DNA of 64,000 bases from Anaeropeptidivorans aminofermentans (GTDB lineage: Bacteria > Bacillota > Clostridia > Lachnospirales > UBA5962): the NCBI RefSeq assembly GCF_940670685.1, contig NZ_OW711693.1:1550001-1614000 (forward strand). Reading direction: 5' to 3'. The position numbers and the translations under genes were made by a program. The notes beneath the pieces were generated by a model that was not told the origin of the DNA, searched no databases, and saw nothing but the letters and a program-made list of their open reading frames with translations. Shown in pieces: positions 44,470 through 53,213 of the stretch; within the stretch, counting starts at the first letter, position 1; every line of letters begins with the position of its first letter.

Positions 44470-44661
44470 TTATCTACAGATTAACACATGATCCCCGTTT
44501 TTTAGCTGAACCACGTCTGCATGCAGGGCTATCCCAAGATCCCGAAGAATATCACGGCGTTCTTCTTCATTAGGAATATATAAGGTTAAGGGATCGCCTG
44601 ATATAATACGTTCTTTATTATCGGTTATATAAACTAAAATTTCAGGCTTATCTTTAGCCAT
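44470..44661 (-). CDS. Capping-complex subunit-like small partner of YIEGIA protein
   Basis: A 63-residue soluble protein (MAKDKPEILVYITDNKERII at the start). GGAGGG fixes the start at 44661, overlapping the YIEGIA gene end by eight bases, so translation is coupled. From memory, small proteins of this kind are annotated as capping-complex subunits for YIEGIA in spore-forming Firmicutes; the identification rests mainly on the neighbouring gene and size. Function beyond a complex with the membrane protein is not established here. Confidence 0.7.
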   Translation of the reverse strand: MAKDKPEILVYITDNKERIISGDPLTLYIPNEEERRDILRDLGIALHADVVQLKNGDHVLICR

Positions 44662-45568
44662 TTGTATTCCCTCCAATTTTCGTATCCATAATTGTGTGAA
44701 TTTTTCTGCTGCTTTCCAAAACAGGTGTAGATTTAATGACTCTTATAGTTGCTTCAGCATTGTAGATTATAGGCACAAAGGCTATCATAAGTTTTCCTTC
44801 CGAAAAGCTCCTTCTTGAAAAGCTGAATCTTTTTACGCCGAACGTTCGAGTAGCTTCAAAAACCATAGCTTGTCTTTGGCCTGGATTTTCGATAGTAAGT
44901 CTGAATTTATCATTTTTAGGTTCTATAACAATACCGATACCTTCTCTGAGAAAAAGCTCTCTGCTTCTTTCTGTACCAAGAAAATTAGTCACAAACATGC
45001 CGTCTACAAATAATTCGGATTGTTCTATGGTTATTTTTCCAAGCTTAACATTACAAATATCACCGATGCTTTTACCTTTTGTAAATAAATGCAGCATATA
45101 AATCGTAAAAGTACCGATTATGAAAGAGATTATTATGTTTATTAAAATGCTTTCTGAGTCGGCTATTTTTAAAGACATGACAACAAAGAGTGCTGTAAGC
45201 ATAGATAGATAATTTCTGGATTCATATGTTTTTGATATTCCGTCAATATAGGCTGCTCCTCTTTTTGCATACTCGGCACCTTCCAGTTTTTCCAGGCTTT
45301 CTTTTTCCGATTTTCTTATATCTCTGAAATGCTGTATAGCTAATGCAATAAAGGTTACGGCTGTAAATTCCTTTGATAATAATGCCGGAATTGCAACGGC
45401 ACCCAGTGCGGAAGCGACACTTCCTATTACGATATTAATAAAATAACCGGTTGGGTAGCTTGGATTTTGCCGTGTATCTATACGGAGCGTTACAAGACGC
45501 GCTATAGTCCCCATTCCTATCCCAAGCAATATAATTATTAAGCTGTTAAAATCTAAGGATTTTTCCAT
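44654..45568 (-). CDS. YIEGIA-domain membrane protein
   Basis: A 304-residue integral membrane protein. The name-giving motif appears as AAYIDGISKTYESRN near residue 110, between two hydrophobic helix pairs (about 10-30 and 45-80; 120-165). The C-terminal 120 residues are soluble and beta-rich (LFVDGMFVTNFLGTERSRE). The family (Pfam YIEGIA) is found in endospore formers and is poorly characterised. GGAGG sets the start at 45568. It forms a two-gene operon with the small partner. I infer a spore-envelope role from family distribution only. Confidence 0.82.
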   Translation of the reverse strand: MEKSLDFNSLIIILLGIGMGTIARLVTLRIDTRQNPSYPTGYFINIVIGSVASALGAVAIPALLSKEFTAVTFIALAIQHFRDIRKSEKESLEKLEGAEYAKRGAAYIDGISKTYESRNYLSMLTALFVVMSLKIADSESILINIIISFIIGTFTIYMLHLFTKGKSIGDICNVKLGKITIEQSELFVDGMFVTNFLGTERSRELFLREGIGIVIEPKNDKFRLTIENPGQRQAMVFEATRTFGVKRFSFSRRSFSEGKLMIAFVPIIYNAEATIRVIKSTPVLESSRKIHTIMDTKIGGNTNG

Positions 45569-46048
45569 CTGAGCCTCCATATAAATAATTTGCTTATGGC
45601 TTATCTTCTAATTATTTCCTATTATGTTTAAATTATGCGTTTAATTGGCATAGCAGGCAGGCTGTAAATAAAGTATTCTATGGCTTTGGAAAAGGGCTTT
45701 GTTTAATTCATCTTTCACATAATTACTATATACAAGCTGCATAATATTAAAATATTAATATTATAAAACAGAATAAATTCTTGAGGTTTTTATTAGGGCG
45801 TGTCTGAAAAGTCTAAACAAAAGTCTGTTTTGCCATAAGTCAAGGCTTCATCATCGAAAAGGGATTTTTGCTTTGCGAAAACTGTATTTTATGTATTCGG
45901 ATTTCTTTCCGATTCTACTCGAATTCATGTTTTCCTGCAAATAATACTTTTTCAGCTTTAAAGCTTATAAAGGTATTTTATATTCTTGTAGGTTTGACTA
46001 TTTTCAGACACTGTCTAATTGAATATTATTTATAAGGAGATATCTACT
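45569..46048. other. Intergenic region with a family C element
   Basis: Divergent promoter region for the YIEGIA pair and the SDR gene; nearly half of it is family C copy C3 (45794-46018). The SDR ribosome site starts 15 bases after the repeat. Confidence 0.6.
45794..46018. repeat. Family C element (C3)
   Basis: The ends TAGGGCGTGTCTGAAAA and TTTTCAGACACTGTCTAA are inverted matches. The interior has GTCTGTTTTGCCATAAGTCA and TTCATCATCGAAAAGGGATT, shared with copies C1 and C2. Confidence 0.75.
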
Positions 46049-46951
46049 ATGTATCCACAATATCCAAATTATTCGTCTAAAGAAGTTTGTAAAGAAGTTA
46101 CTCTTAGCTTCCCGCCCCAGCATCAGGAAAGACAACCGGGGCTTGAGTATTTAATGGACCCTTTACCTATTTTTGATAATCCTAATTATAAAGGTAAGAG
46201 GAAACTCAAAGGAAAAACCGCCATTATATCAGGCGGTGACAGTGGTATAGGCAGAGCCGTAGCCGTGGCATTTGCCAAAGAGGGCGCCAATGTGTCTATT
46301 GCTTATCTTTATGAGAAAAAAGATGCGGAAGAAACAAAGTGCTGGGTAGAGCATTACGGCGGAAAATGCCTTTTGCTGGCAGGCGACTTAAGAAATCCTA
46401 AAACATCAGAAACCGTTGTTAATAAGACATGCGATGTTTTCGGAAACCATATTAATATCTTAATAAACAATTGCGGGGTGCAATTTCCCCAAGATTCTAT
46501 ATTGGATATAAGCGATGAGCAGCTTCTTAATACGTATGCAACTAATATTTTTTCCTATTTTTATATGACTAAGGCTGTATTGCCTTATATGAAAAATGGA
46601 GGCAGCATTATTAATACAGCTTCTGTTACCGCCTATGAAGGCCACAAAACATTAATAGACTATTCTTCCACTAAAGGTGCAGTCGTATCCTTTACCAGGT
46701 CCCTGTCATTAAATCTTGCCGAATCAGGAATAAGAGTGAATGCCGTAGCCCCCGGTCCTATTTGGACGCCTTTAATACCCTCAAGCTTCGATGCTCAAAC
46801 GGTTTCCACTTTCGGTACGAATACGCCCATGGGACGAGCAGGACAGCCCTTTGAGCTTGCTCCAACATATGTGTATCTTGCTTCTGACGATTCTCGCTAT
46901 GTGTCAGGGCAGGTTCTTCATGTAAACGGCGGTGTTATTGTAGAATCCTAG
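46049..46951 (+). CDS. SDR oxidoreductase, general-stress type (YhxC/YdaD-like)
   Basis: A 300-residue short-chain dehydrogenase with the extra N-terminal extension (MYPQYPNYSS...QHQERQPGLE) of the stress/spore-associated SDR group. The cofactor motif is SGGDSGIGRAVA, with NNCGVQ, catalytic Ser in INTASVT and YSSTKGA (Tyr and Lys), then PGPIWTPL. AAGGAGA sits before ATG 46049, while the in-frame start at 46019 has no site. It probably reduces aldehydes or sugars with NADPH. It starts immediately after a family C repeat, so its promoter may lie inside that repeat. Confidence 0.88.
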   Translation: MYPQYPNYSSKEVCKEVTLSFPPQHQERQPGLEYLMDPLPIFDNPNYKGKRKLKGKTAIISGGDSGIGRAVAVAFAKEGANVSIAYLYEKKDAEETKCWVEHYGGKCLLLAGDLRNPKTSETVVNKTCDVFGNHINILINNCGVQFPQDSILDISDEQLLNTYATNIFSYFYMTKAVLPYMKNGGSIINTASVTAYEGHKTLIDYSSTKGAVVSFTRSLSLNLAESGIRVNAVAPGPIWTPLIPSSFDAQTVSTFGTNTPMGRAGQPFELAPTYVYLASDDSRYVSGQVLHVNGGVIVES

Positions 46952-47017
46952 AAAAGCAGAAATTATTTATTAAGAAGCAAAACTTTAATATTATTATTGA
47001 TGCTTATAAAATTTATT

Positions 47018-47128
47018 TATACTTGATTCCATATGAAATAGAATCATTGTCAAATTGCTTCTCTCTTATTTTAAGCTGCCTTAATTCCAATATTCATTTC
47101 AGAATAAAAGCAGATTGACTATACTATA
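47018..47128. repeat. Family B inverted-repeat element (B5)
   Basis: It begins TATACTTGATTCCATATGAA and ends AGAATAAAAGCAGATTGACT followed by ATACTATAA. The arm GTCAAATTGCTTCTC and the centre TTATTTTAAGCTGCCTTAA match the other copies. Confidence 0.75.
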
Positions 47129-47169
47129 AAATGTAAAAAACCAAACTTAGTTTGGTTTTTTACATTTTA
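47127..47169 (+). terminator. Terminator of the SDR gene
   Basis: A 20-base perfect stem (TAAAATGTAAAAAACCAAAC and complement) with loop TTA contains a TTTTTT run. It overlaps the end of family B copy B5. Confidence 0.8.
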
Positions 47170-47209
47170 TATCTTATAAATTCATACAATTAAAAAGGAG
47201 GTGCTGTAT

Positions 47210-48001
47210 ATGGGAAAAAATCTGCCGGATAAAGAAACGTTTGAATTACCTATAAAAGAAAGCTGCAATTCATCTGATTTCACCGGGCATAAAGCTAGTG
47301 ATTCCAAAACGCAATTTCAGACACAAATTTTCTTTCATATTCTTTTTTGGGGATTTCTATGGGGAATCTTTGAATCAACAGCAGGATACTTGCTTCACCT
47401 GCTGCCCTTTAGCGTTGGGTGGCTGGTATGGTATCCTGTAGCCTGTTTTTTCATGTTTAATGTGTATAAAAGAACTCAAAAGATAAGTACGGTTTTAGCA
47501 GTTGCTGTTTTGGCAGCCTCTATGAAAATGGTAAATTTATTCCTACCGGGAAGTATAGACAGGGTAATAAATCCTGCCATATCTATTATATTTGAGGCTC
47601 TTTCTATGATGGGCGTTCTTTGGGTTATTAAATATCATTTAGGCGAAAACTTAAAGAAACCATTGACCAAGGCACTTGCTTTATTTAGTATGAATACTGG
47701 TTGGCGCATATTATATATAATGTATCTTCTGTTTTTAGTGCCGGATTGGATAAGGGACGTTTCCGTAATTAGCAGCGCAGATAAATTTATTGTGTTTTTT
47801 GCCGTACATAATCTATTTACCACGATTGCTTTATTTGCAGGCTCTCTATTATTAGCATATATATCTAAGCCTTTTAACATAATTGAGCATAAAGTATCTC
47901 TTATATTTTCCATGGTGCCAGTGCGCTTTATTCCCGCTGCAAAAGCAATACTGTTTTCTTTTCTTCTTTGTATAACCTTAGCTCTTGAGCTGATGCTTTG
48001 A
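47210..48001 (+). CDS. Integral membrane protein of unknown function
   Basis: A 263-residue protein that I do not recognise. A polar 40-residue N-terminus precedes about six or seven hydrophobic segments (near 42-62, 65-85, 95-110, 120-140, 165-185, 195-220 and 235-260). Notable are aromatic-rich FWGFLWGIFESTAGYLLHLL and short loops with no enzymatic motif. GGAGG sits eight bases before the ATG; GTG three codons upstream overlaps that site. A strong terminator lies on each side, so it is a single-gene unit between a stress SDR and a ferritin-like gene. A transporter-like or structural role is possible. Confidence 0.7.
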   Translation: MGKNLPDKETFELPIKESCNSSDFTGHKASDSKTQFQTQIFFHILFWGFLWGIFESTAGYLLHLLPFSVGWLVWYPVACFFMFNVYKRTQKISTVLAVAVLAASMKMVNLFLPGSIDRVINPAISIIFEALSMMGVLWVIKYHLGENLKKPLTKALALFSMNTGWRILYIMYLLFLVPDWIRDVSVISSADKFIVFFAVHNLFTTIALFAGSLLLAYISKPFNIIEHKVSLIFSMVPVRFIPAAKAILFSFLLCITLALELML

Positions 48002-48018
48002 AATAATGAATTAGAATA

Positions 48019-48076
48019 AAAAATGCCATCTGATGTATATTATGAAACTTGGAATATACATTCAGATGGTATTTTT
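48019..48076. terminator. Bidirectional terminator
   Basis: AAAATGCCATCTGA and TCAGATGGTATTTTT, extended by TGTATATT/AATATACA, form a long hairpin between two convergent genes, with A and T runs on either side. Confidence 0.85.
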
Positions 48077-48084
48077 ATTATGGT

Positions 48085-49320
48085 TTAACGGGCGATTTCC
48101 GTATTGTCCTTTGTACGGTCTCTAAGGTCTTCTACGGGGTTTTCCTGAGCCTCTGCCCTATAGTCTATATTATATTTTTCCTGATGCTTTGCGATTACAT
48201 TATGGCTTGCCACCATATTTACATCATGATTAACTTTATTTTGATAAAAGAAGAATTCATGATCCTTCGGTAGCTCATTGACAGGGCAGTATTGTTCTCT
48301 GTCAGCCGTAAGTAAAATCTGCTGGCCTAGTATATTTCTTACATATTCACGGGTATCATGAAATTGAAGAAGCTTTGGAAATTCTCCTCCGGGAATAACC
48401 TGCTGCCAGTCTTTGTTCTCATATTTCTGTAAAAGATGAACTGCCTGATGGAGATGCGCAATCTCCTGATTAAGATGCATTTCCCAAATGCCTTTCACGT
48501 TTGCGTCAAGTTCGTCTTGATAAAAAGAATAATAAAGATAGCATTCCATATATTCATGGAGCAAAAGGTTTTCAAGCCATGTGCATGTCGGATCCAATAG
48601 AGAGCCGTAATGGCTTACATGCTGTTCTTCTATCATGGCAATTTCCAGATATAGCTGGCGGCCCAAATCGTTATAATATGTGTTGCCGAGATTCATATAG
48701 AAATTCATGGTTTGCTGTTCGCCTGCGGTAATAATAAGCGTGTTTAATTTCGTGCGGATATCCGCCGTTTTGAAATCTACGGGATTCTTTACGGATTCGA
48801 AGGGGAAGCGGTGTTCTGCAATTGTTGGTCTGCCCGGCGTAATATCTACATAGCTTTTGACCAGCTGCTGGGCAGGAATTTGAGCATCTAAATCCAATAA
48901 ATTTGAATATCTGTACAGATGGTCAAAATCTTCTAAAAGGGCAAAATCCAAGGCCTGCTTTACATAGGGATTCGGCTCATTCTGAGCTAGCCATGCAGTT
49001 AAGTCGACTGCTACATGCTCGTAGCCGATGGTGGTTTCAAGCTGGGTTTCATCAATAGGTTTAAGCCAGTTAATATGCTTTTGCTGCTGCTGTTCTATAC
49101 GCCGGGATAAGGCAATCTGCCTGCGGATATCATTATTAGAGCAGTTGCGGTGGAATTGATGCTTAAATAGTGTCGATTCCACTTCAATGCCGTTCATTAA
49201 GATAATTCTAACTTTTGTATAAGGGTCAACGGTCATTTTATCATAAGGTTTTGGATATATGGTGGCCCAATCCATAATACCGTCTTCTACCTTATGTGCC
49301 TTCAGTTCAAACGGATTCAT
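48085..49320 (-). CDS. Ferritin-like domain protein
   Basis: A 411-residue helical protein without a signal peptide. The central part carries carboxylate/His motifs typical of di-iron ferritin-like bundles: YEHVAVDL near residue 97, LEDFDHLYRY near 129, IAMIEEQHVSHYG near 228, LHEYMECYLYYSFY near 253 and LNQEIAHLHQ near 283. It resembles uncharacterised Firmicute proteins, sometimes spore-associated. AAAGGAG precedes the ATG. Possible roles include iron binding, oxygen or peroxide handling, or coat structure; none is proven. It is transcribed alone. Confidence 0.75.
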   Translation of the reverse strand: MNPFELKAHKVEDGIMDWATIYPKPYDKMTVDPYTKVRIILMNGIEVESTLFKHQFHRNCSNNDIRRQIALSRRIEQQQQKHINWLKPIDETQLETTIGYEHVAVDLTAWLAQNEPNPYVKQALDFALLEDFDHLYRYSNLLDLDAQIPAQQLVKSYVDITPGRPTIAEHRFPFESVKNPVDFKTADIRTKLNTLIITAGEQQTMNFYMNLGNTYYNDLGRQLYLEIAMIEEQHVSHYGSLLDPTCTWLENLLLHEYMECYLYYSFYQDELDANVKGIWEMHLNQEIAHLHQAVHLLQKYENKDWQQVIPGGEFPKLLQFHDTREYVRNILGQQILLTADREQYCPVNELPKDHEFFFYQNKVNHDVNMVASHNVIAKHQEKYNIDYRAEAQENPVEDLRDRTKDNTEIAR

Positions 49321-49462
49321 TATAAAACTCCTTTATTTTTTATTATTTACATATATTTCAAGCTTATACATTAAAACCAAATGCCTATGCTTAGGAATGT
49401 ATAATATATGAAAAGTTGGTAAATTTAATAAGATGAAAGAAGCTGAAAGAGAGGCGAGCCTA

Positions 49463-51802
49463 ATGAATTTTGCCGTTAACAGAAGTATTGAGCGTAAAGA
49501 AGCATGGGATAAGGTAACAGGAAAAGCACAATATACAGATGATTTTCCCCAAACAGGTATATTATATGGAAGCCTGCTTACAAGCACATATGCACACGCG
49601 AAGATTATACGGATTGATATTTCAAAGGCCGTTAAAATTAAAGGAGTAAAATCCATATTAACAGGAGAACAATATACGGAATTATTCGGTCCCCTTTTGC
49701 TGGATAGGCCTGCCTTAGCAAGAGATGTTGTAAGATATGCAGGAGAACCGGTAGCTTTGGTGATTGCGCAAAATGAGTATACGGCAGAGCTTGCAGCAAG
49801 GCTTATTGAAGTAGAATACGAACCTCTACCGGTTATTTTGACGCCTTCGGAAGCATTGGCTGAAGGGGCGGTATTGATTCATCATAAAACAAATGGATAT
49901 AAAAGGTCTATGGAGGACGTTTATCCCATAGAGGGAACAAATATTGCAAGCAGTTATCAAATAAGAAAAGGAAATATATTAGAAGCCTTTGAGGAGTGCG
50001 ACATTATTATAAGACAGAAGTTTTCTTTGCCGCCTTCGGACCACATTGCCATGGAGGTAAGAGCTGCTCAGGCTGAAATATCTCCAGACGGAAAGGTATT
50101 GATTACAGCATCATCTCAGGCGCCTTATGTGGTAAGAAAAATGATTTCAGACATGTTTTTAATTCCTGCAGGCAAAATAGAGGTGAAAACACCCTTTCTG
50201 GGAGGAGGATTTGGCGGGAAGGCTCCGGTTTTTCTTGAGATTCTTGCTTTTATTGCCTCAAAAAGCGTTGGAGGAAAGCCGGTCCGTCTTACAATTCCCC
50301 GGGAGCTGGATATGGCGTCGGCACCGTGCCGGTTAGGCCTTGAAGCAGATATTAAAATCGGTTCCCATAAAGACGGGATAATTAAGGCTGCTGAAATGAC
50401 ATATTGGCTGGATTGCGGTGCATATACGGATATCTCTCCTTATATGGCGAAAGCCATTGCCGTTGATTGTACGGGACCCTATCATATTGAAAATCTTCTG
50501 TGCAATTCCTTATGCGTATATACAAATCATACTTATGCAACCTCATACCGAGGATTTGCCCATGAATCCTTCACCTTTTGCGTTGAGCGGGTTATGGATA
50601 TGATAGCGCTAAAATGCGGTATAGACCCCCTTGAATTAAGAATAAAAAATGCAATCGGCCAGGGGAGCAGTACCCCCACACAGGTGCCCTATACGTACAG
50701 TCTGGTAGGCGATTTGAAAAAATGTTTGAAAAAGATAAAAACTCTATCCCAATGGGATAAGGGAAAGCCTGTGCAGATTAAAGAAAATACATTTAAGGCA
50801 AAGGGGATTGCCTGCTTCTGGAAAACTGAAAATCCTCCTACAAACGCAATTTCCGGAGCATTAATAACTTTTAACCCTGACGGCAGCGTTAATTTGAATA
50901 CGGGAGTTGTAGAAATGGGCTCAGGAGGGCAAACCCATCTGGCTCAGATTTTAGCTGAGAGATTGGGTATAGATCCCGGGCAGGTGCATGTTGTAATGTC
51001 TGTGGATACCCGTACAGCGCCGGAACATTGGAAAACAGTTGCAAGCTTAACTGAATATATGGCCGGTTATGCGGTTATTCGTGCGGCAGACGATTTGATT
51101 TCTCAGCTTCGTGTTAACGGTTCCAAGGCATTAGGCTGTTCGGAGAAAGAAATAGAAATTGCCAACGGGAGCGTATTTTCCAGAAAGAATCCTGAGCGGT
51201 TTATTGTCTTTAAAGATATTGTTCAGGGGTATCAATCCAAGAAAGGAGAGTCCATAGGCGAGCCTGCAATTGGCAGGGGAGCCTTTATGCTTAAAGGCCT
51301 TAGTCTTCTTGATAAGGAAACAGGGAAGGGGAAAACAGGACCCTCCTGGACTTTAGGCGCTCAGGTTGTGGAGGTGGAGGCAGATTTAAAAACCTATACC
51401 TATAGAATCATTTCTGCTTCTACCGTTATGGACGTCGGAAAAGTTATTAATCCCGAGCTTATGCGTTCCGTAATAGCAGGCGGAATGGCTATGGGCATCA
51501 GCATGTCCAGCAGAGAAAACTTTGCCTATGATAATAGAGGGATTCCCCAATTTCCGAATTTGCGGACATATAAGCTGATGCATATAGGCCAGGAGCCGGA
51601 TTATCGTGTAGATTTTGTTGAGACTCCTGAAGAGGAATCCCCTTATAGTGTAAGAAGCTATGCGGAGCATGGCATAATAGGCATTCCGGCGGCCCTTGGA
51701 AATGCGCTTTCTTCAGCATTCGGAACAGAGCTTTCATTTTTACCGCTTACCCCTGAAGGGATATGGCGCAAAATAAAGGAGGATGCAAATGATTCCTTTT
51801 AA
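49463..51802 (+). CDS. Molybdenum hydroxylase large (Mo-binding) subunit, xanthine dehydrogenase type
   Basis: A 779-residue molybdopterin subunit of the xanthine oxidase family. Visible segments are GKAQYTDDFP at the N-terminus, TPFLGGGFGGKAP, SYRGFAHESF (substrate-pocket Arg region), GVVEMGSGGQTHLAQ and, near the C-terminus, AEHGIIGIPAALGNA, in which Glu is the likely active-site base (equivalent to the GEPP Glu of xanthine dehydrogenase). The Glu is present. It forms an operon with FAD and iron-sulfur subunits. Possible substrates are purines, nicotinate or aldehydes; the allantoin relic favours purine but does not prove it. ATG 49463 follows GAGAGGCG. Confidence 0.9.
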   Translation: MNFAVNRSIERKEAWDKVTGKAQYTDDFPQTGILYGSLLTSTYAHAKIIRIDISKAVKIKGVKSILTGEQYTELFGPLLLDRPALARDVVRYAGEPVALVIAQNEYTAELAARLIEVEYEPLPVILTPSEALAEGAVLIHHKTNGYKRSMEDVYPIEGTNIASSYQIRKGNILEAFEECDIIIRQKFSLPPSDHIAMEVRAAQAEISPDGKVLITASSQAPYVVRKMISDMFLIPAGKIEVKTPFLGGGFGGKAPVFLEILAFIASKSVGGKPVRLTIPRELDMASAPCRLGLEADIKIGSHKDGIIKAAEMTYWLDCGAYTDISPYMAKAIAVDCTGPYHIENLLCNSLCVYTNHTYATSYRGFAHESFTFCVERVMDMIALKCGIDPLELRIKNAIGQGSSTPTQVPYTYSLVGDLKKCLKKIKTLSQWDKGKPVQIKENTFKAKGIACFWKTENPPTNAISGALITFNPDGSVNLNTGVVEMGSGGQTHLAQILAERLGIDPGQVHVVMSVDTRTAPEHWKTVASLTEYMAGYAVIRAADDLISQLRVNGSKALGCSEKEIEIANGSVFSRKNPERFIVFKDIVQGYQSKKGESIGEPAIGRGAFMLKGLSLLDKETGKGKTGPSWTLGAQVVEVEADLKTYTYRIISASTVMDVGKVINPELMRSVIAGGMAMGISMSSRENFAYDNRGIPQFPNLRTYKLMHIGQEPDYRVDFVETPEEESPYSVRSYAEHGIIGIPAALGNALSSAFGTELSFLPLTPEGIWRKIKEDANDSF

Positions 51803-52628
51803 CTTTATTTATTGCCGCCCTGAAAGCCTTAAAGAAGCGGCAGATATATTTTGCCGGCTGAAAGATGAAGGGAAAAACCCGCTTTATTATGGCGGAGGAA
51901 GTGAAATTATTACGATGTCGAGAGCGGGGGCCATACATCCGGGAGCCGTAATTGATATAAAGAATATCCCCGAATGCACAATATTAAATATAGATAATGA
52001 TTGGCTTAATATCGGCGCATGCTGTACCTTAAATCAAGTTAAAGAATCGAAGCTTTTTCCTTTGCTTGGTCTGGCTATAGGAAGGATTGCAGACCATACA
52101 AATCAATGCAGAATTACATTAGGCGGAAATTTATGCGGTACAATCATTTATCGTGAATCAAGCCTTCCTTTGCTGCTTTCAGATGCTGAAATTACTTTTA
52201 ACGGAAAAAGCGGTTTGCGTACAGAGGCATTGGAGACTGTTTTCAATAAAAAGATACAGATGAATCCTGATGAATTTATAGTAAATATACATGTTCCAAA
52301 GTGGTCATTAAATGCAAAGCACTTTCATGTTAAGAGGACAAGAAATGAGAAAATTGACTATCCCCTTGTAAGCGTAGCAGCAATCATTAAGGATAATTAT
52401 TTACGGACGGCTTTTTCGGGAATATGCTCTTATCCCTTTCGCAGTAAGCAAATAGAAGCGATATTAAATGACAAATCAAAGCCATGCAGTGAAAGGGTCC
52501 ATAAGGCGGCAGAACTTCTGCCTGAACCGCCCCATAGTGATGGGGAAGGCTCAGGGGAATATAGGTTATTTGTTTTTAAAAATACGTTGCAGGCTCTTTT
52601 GGAGGAATGGGAAAATGGTAAGGTATGA
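51789..52628 (+). CDS. Molybdenum hydroxylase FAD-binding subunit
   Basis: A 279-residue subunit of the CoxM/XdhB group. The FAD-binding loops are YYGGGSEIITMSRAG and TLGGNLCGTIIYRESS. The latter has the conserved TxGGN start, but GTIIYRESSLPLLL replaces the usual A.P.SD, as in related Clostridial hydroxylases. GGAGG precedes ATG 51789, and the gene overlaps the end of the Mo subunit gene by 14 bases. It passes electrons from the iron-sulfur subunit to NAD or another acceptor. Confidence 0.87.
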   Translation: MIPFNFIYCRPESLKEAADIFCRLKDEGKNPLYYGGGSEIITMSRAGAIHPGAVIDIKNIPECTILNIDNDWLNIGACCTLNQVKESKLFPLLGLAIGRIADHTNQCRITLGGNLCGTIIYRESSLPLLLSDAEITFNGKSGLRTEALETVFNKKIQMNPDEFIVNIHVPKWSLNAKHFHVKRTRNEKIDYPLVSVAAIIKDNYLRTAFSGICSYPFRSKQIEAILNDKSKPCSERVHKAAELLPEPPHSDGEGSGEYRLFVFKNTLQALLEEWENGKV

Positions 52629-53097
52629 GGATAAAGCATTAATATCACTTAATATTAATGGAGATATGCATGAATTGGCAGTGAGGCCGTCGGATTTGCT
52701 GTTGGACATTCTAAGAAAACAGCTGGGCTTGACTGCCGCCAAGCCAGGCTGCAGAAACGGAGACTGCGGTGCATGCACTGTTATGATGGACGGCTGGCCG
52801 GTAAAATCATGCCTTATTCTTGCTGTTGAAGCAGAGGGGCATAGTATATTAACAGTAGAGGGGCTGGAGGGAAAGGCAAAGGCACAGCAGTCATTTGTAG
52901 AGGCAAGCGCTTTTCAGTGCGGATACTGTACATCAGGATTTTTAATGGTTTGTCATGCCCTTAAGGCCCAATATCCTGTTATGCCGGAAGAATATATCAT
53001 TGAAGATTGGCTTCAGTCCAATCTGTGCCGCTGTACAAGCTATAAAGAAATCAGAAAAGCCGTTGATTTAATGTATCATGATTCATGCTCCTGTTGA
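52615..53097 (+). CDS. Molybdenum hydroxylase [2Fe-2S] subunit
   Basis: A 160-residue subunit with two [2Fe-2S] clusters. The plant-ferredoxin-type cluster uses C46, C51, C54 and C66 (GCRNGDCGACTV and KSCL). The helical cluster uses C102, C105, C138 and C140 (QCGYCTSGF and LCRCTSY). GGAGG sits nine bases before ATG 52615, inside the end of the FAD subunit gene (14-base overlap), so all three subunits are coupled. The longer frame upstream is an overlap artefact. Confidence 0.92.
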   Translation: MVRYEDKALISLNINGDMHELAVRPSDLLLDILRKQLGLTAAKPGCRNGDCGACTVMMDGWPVKSCLILAVEAEGHSILTVEGLEGKAKAQQSFVEASAFQCGYCTSGFLMVCHALKAQYPVMPEEYIIEDWLQSNLCRCTSYKEIRKAVDLMYHDSCSC

Positions 53098-53213
53098 AAG
53101 GAAAGCAAATGTCTGCGGTAGTTCAAATAGATTGCTAAATTTAGAAAATCAGCAGAAAATTTCAATCTTCCGGGATTATTCACTTAAAGATTAAAAGACA
53201 TAAAAGAAAGAGG

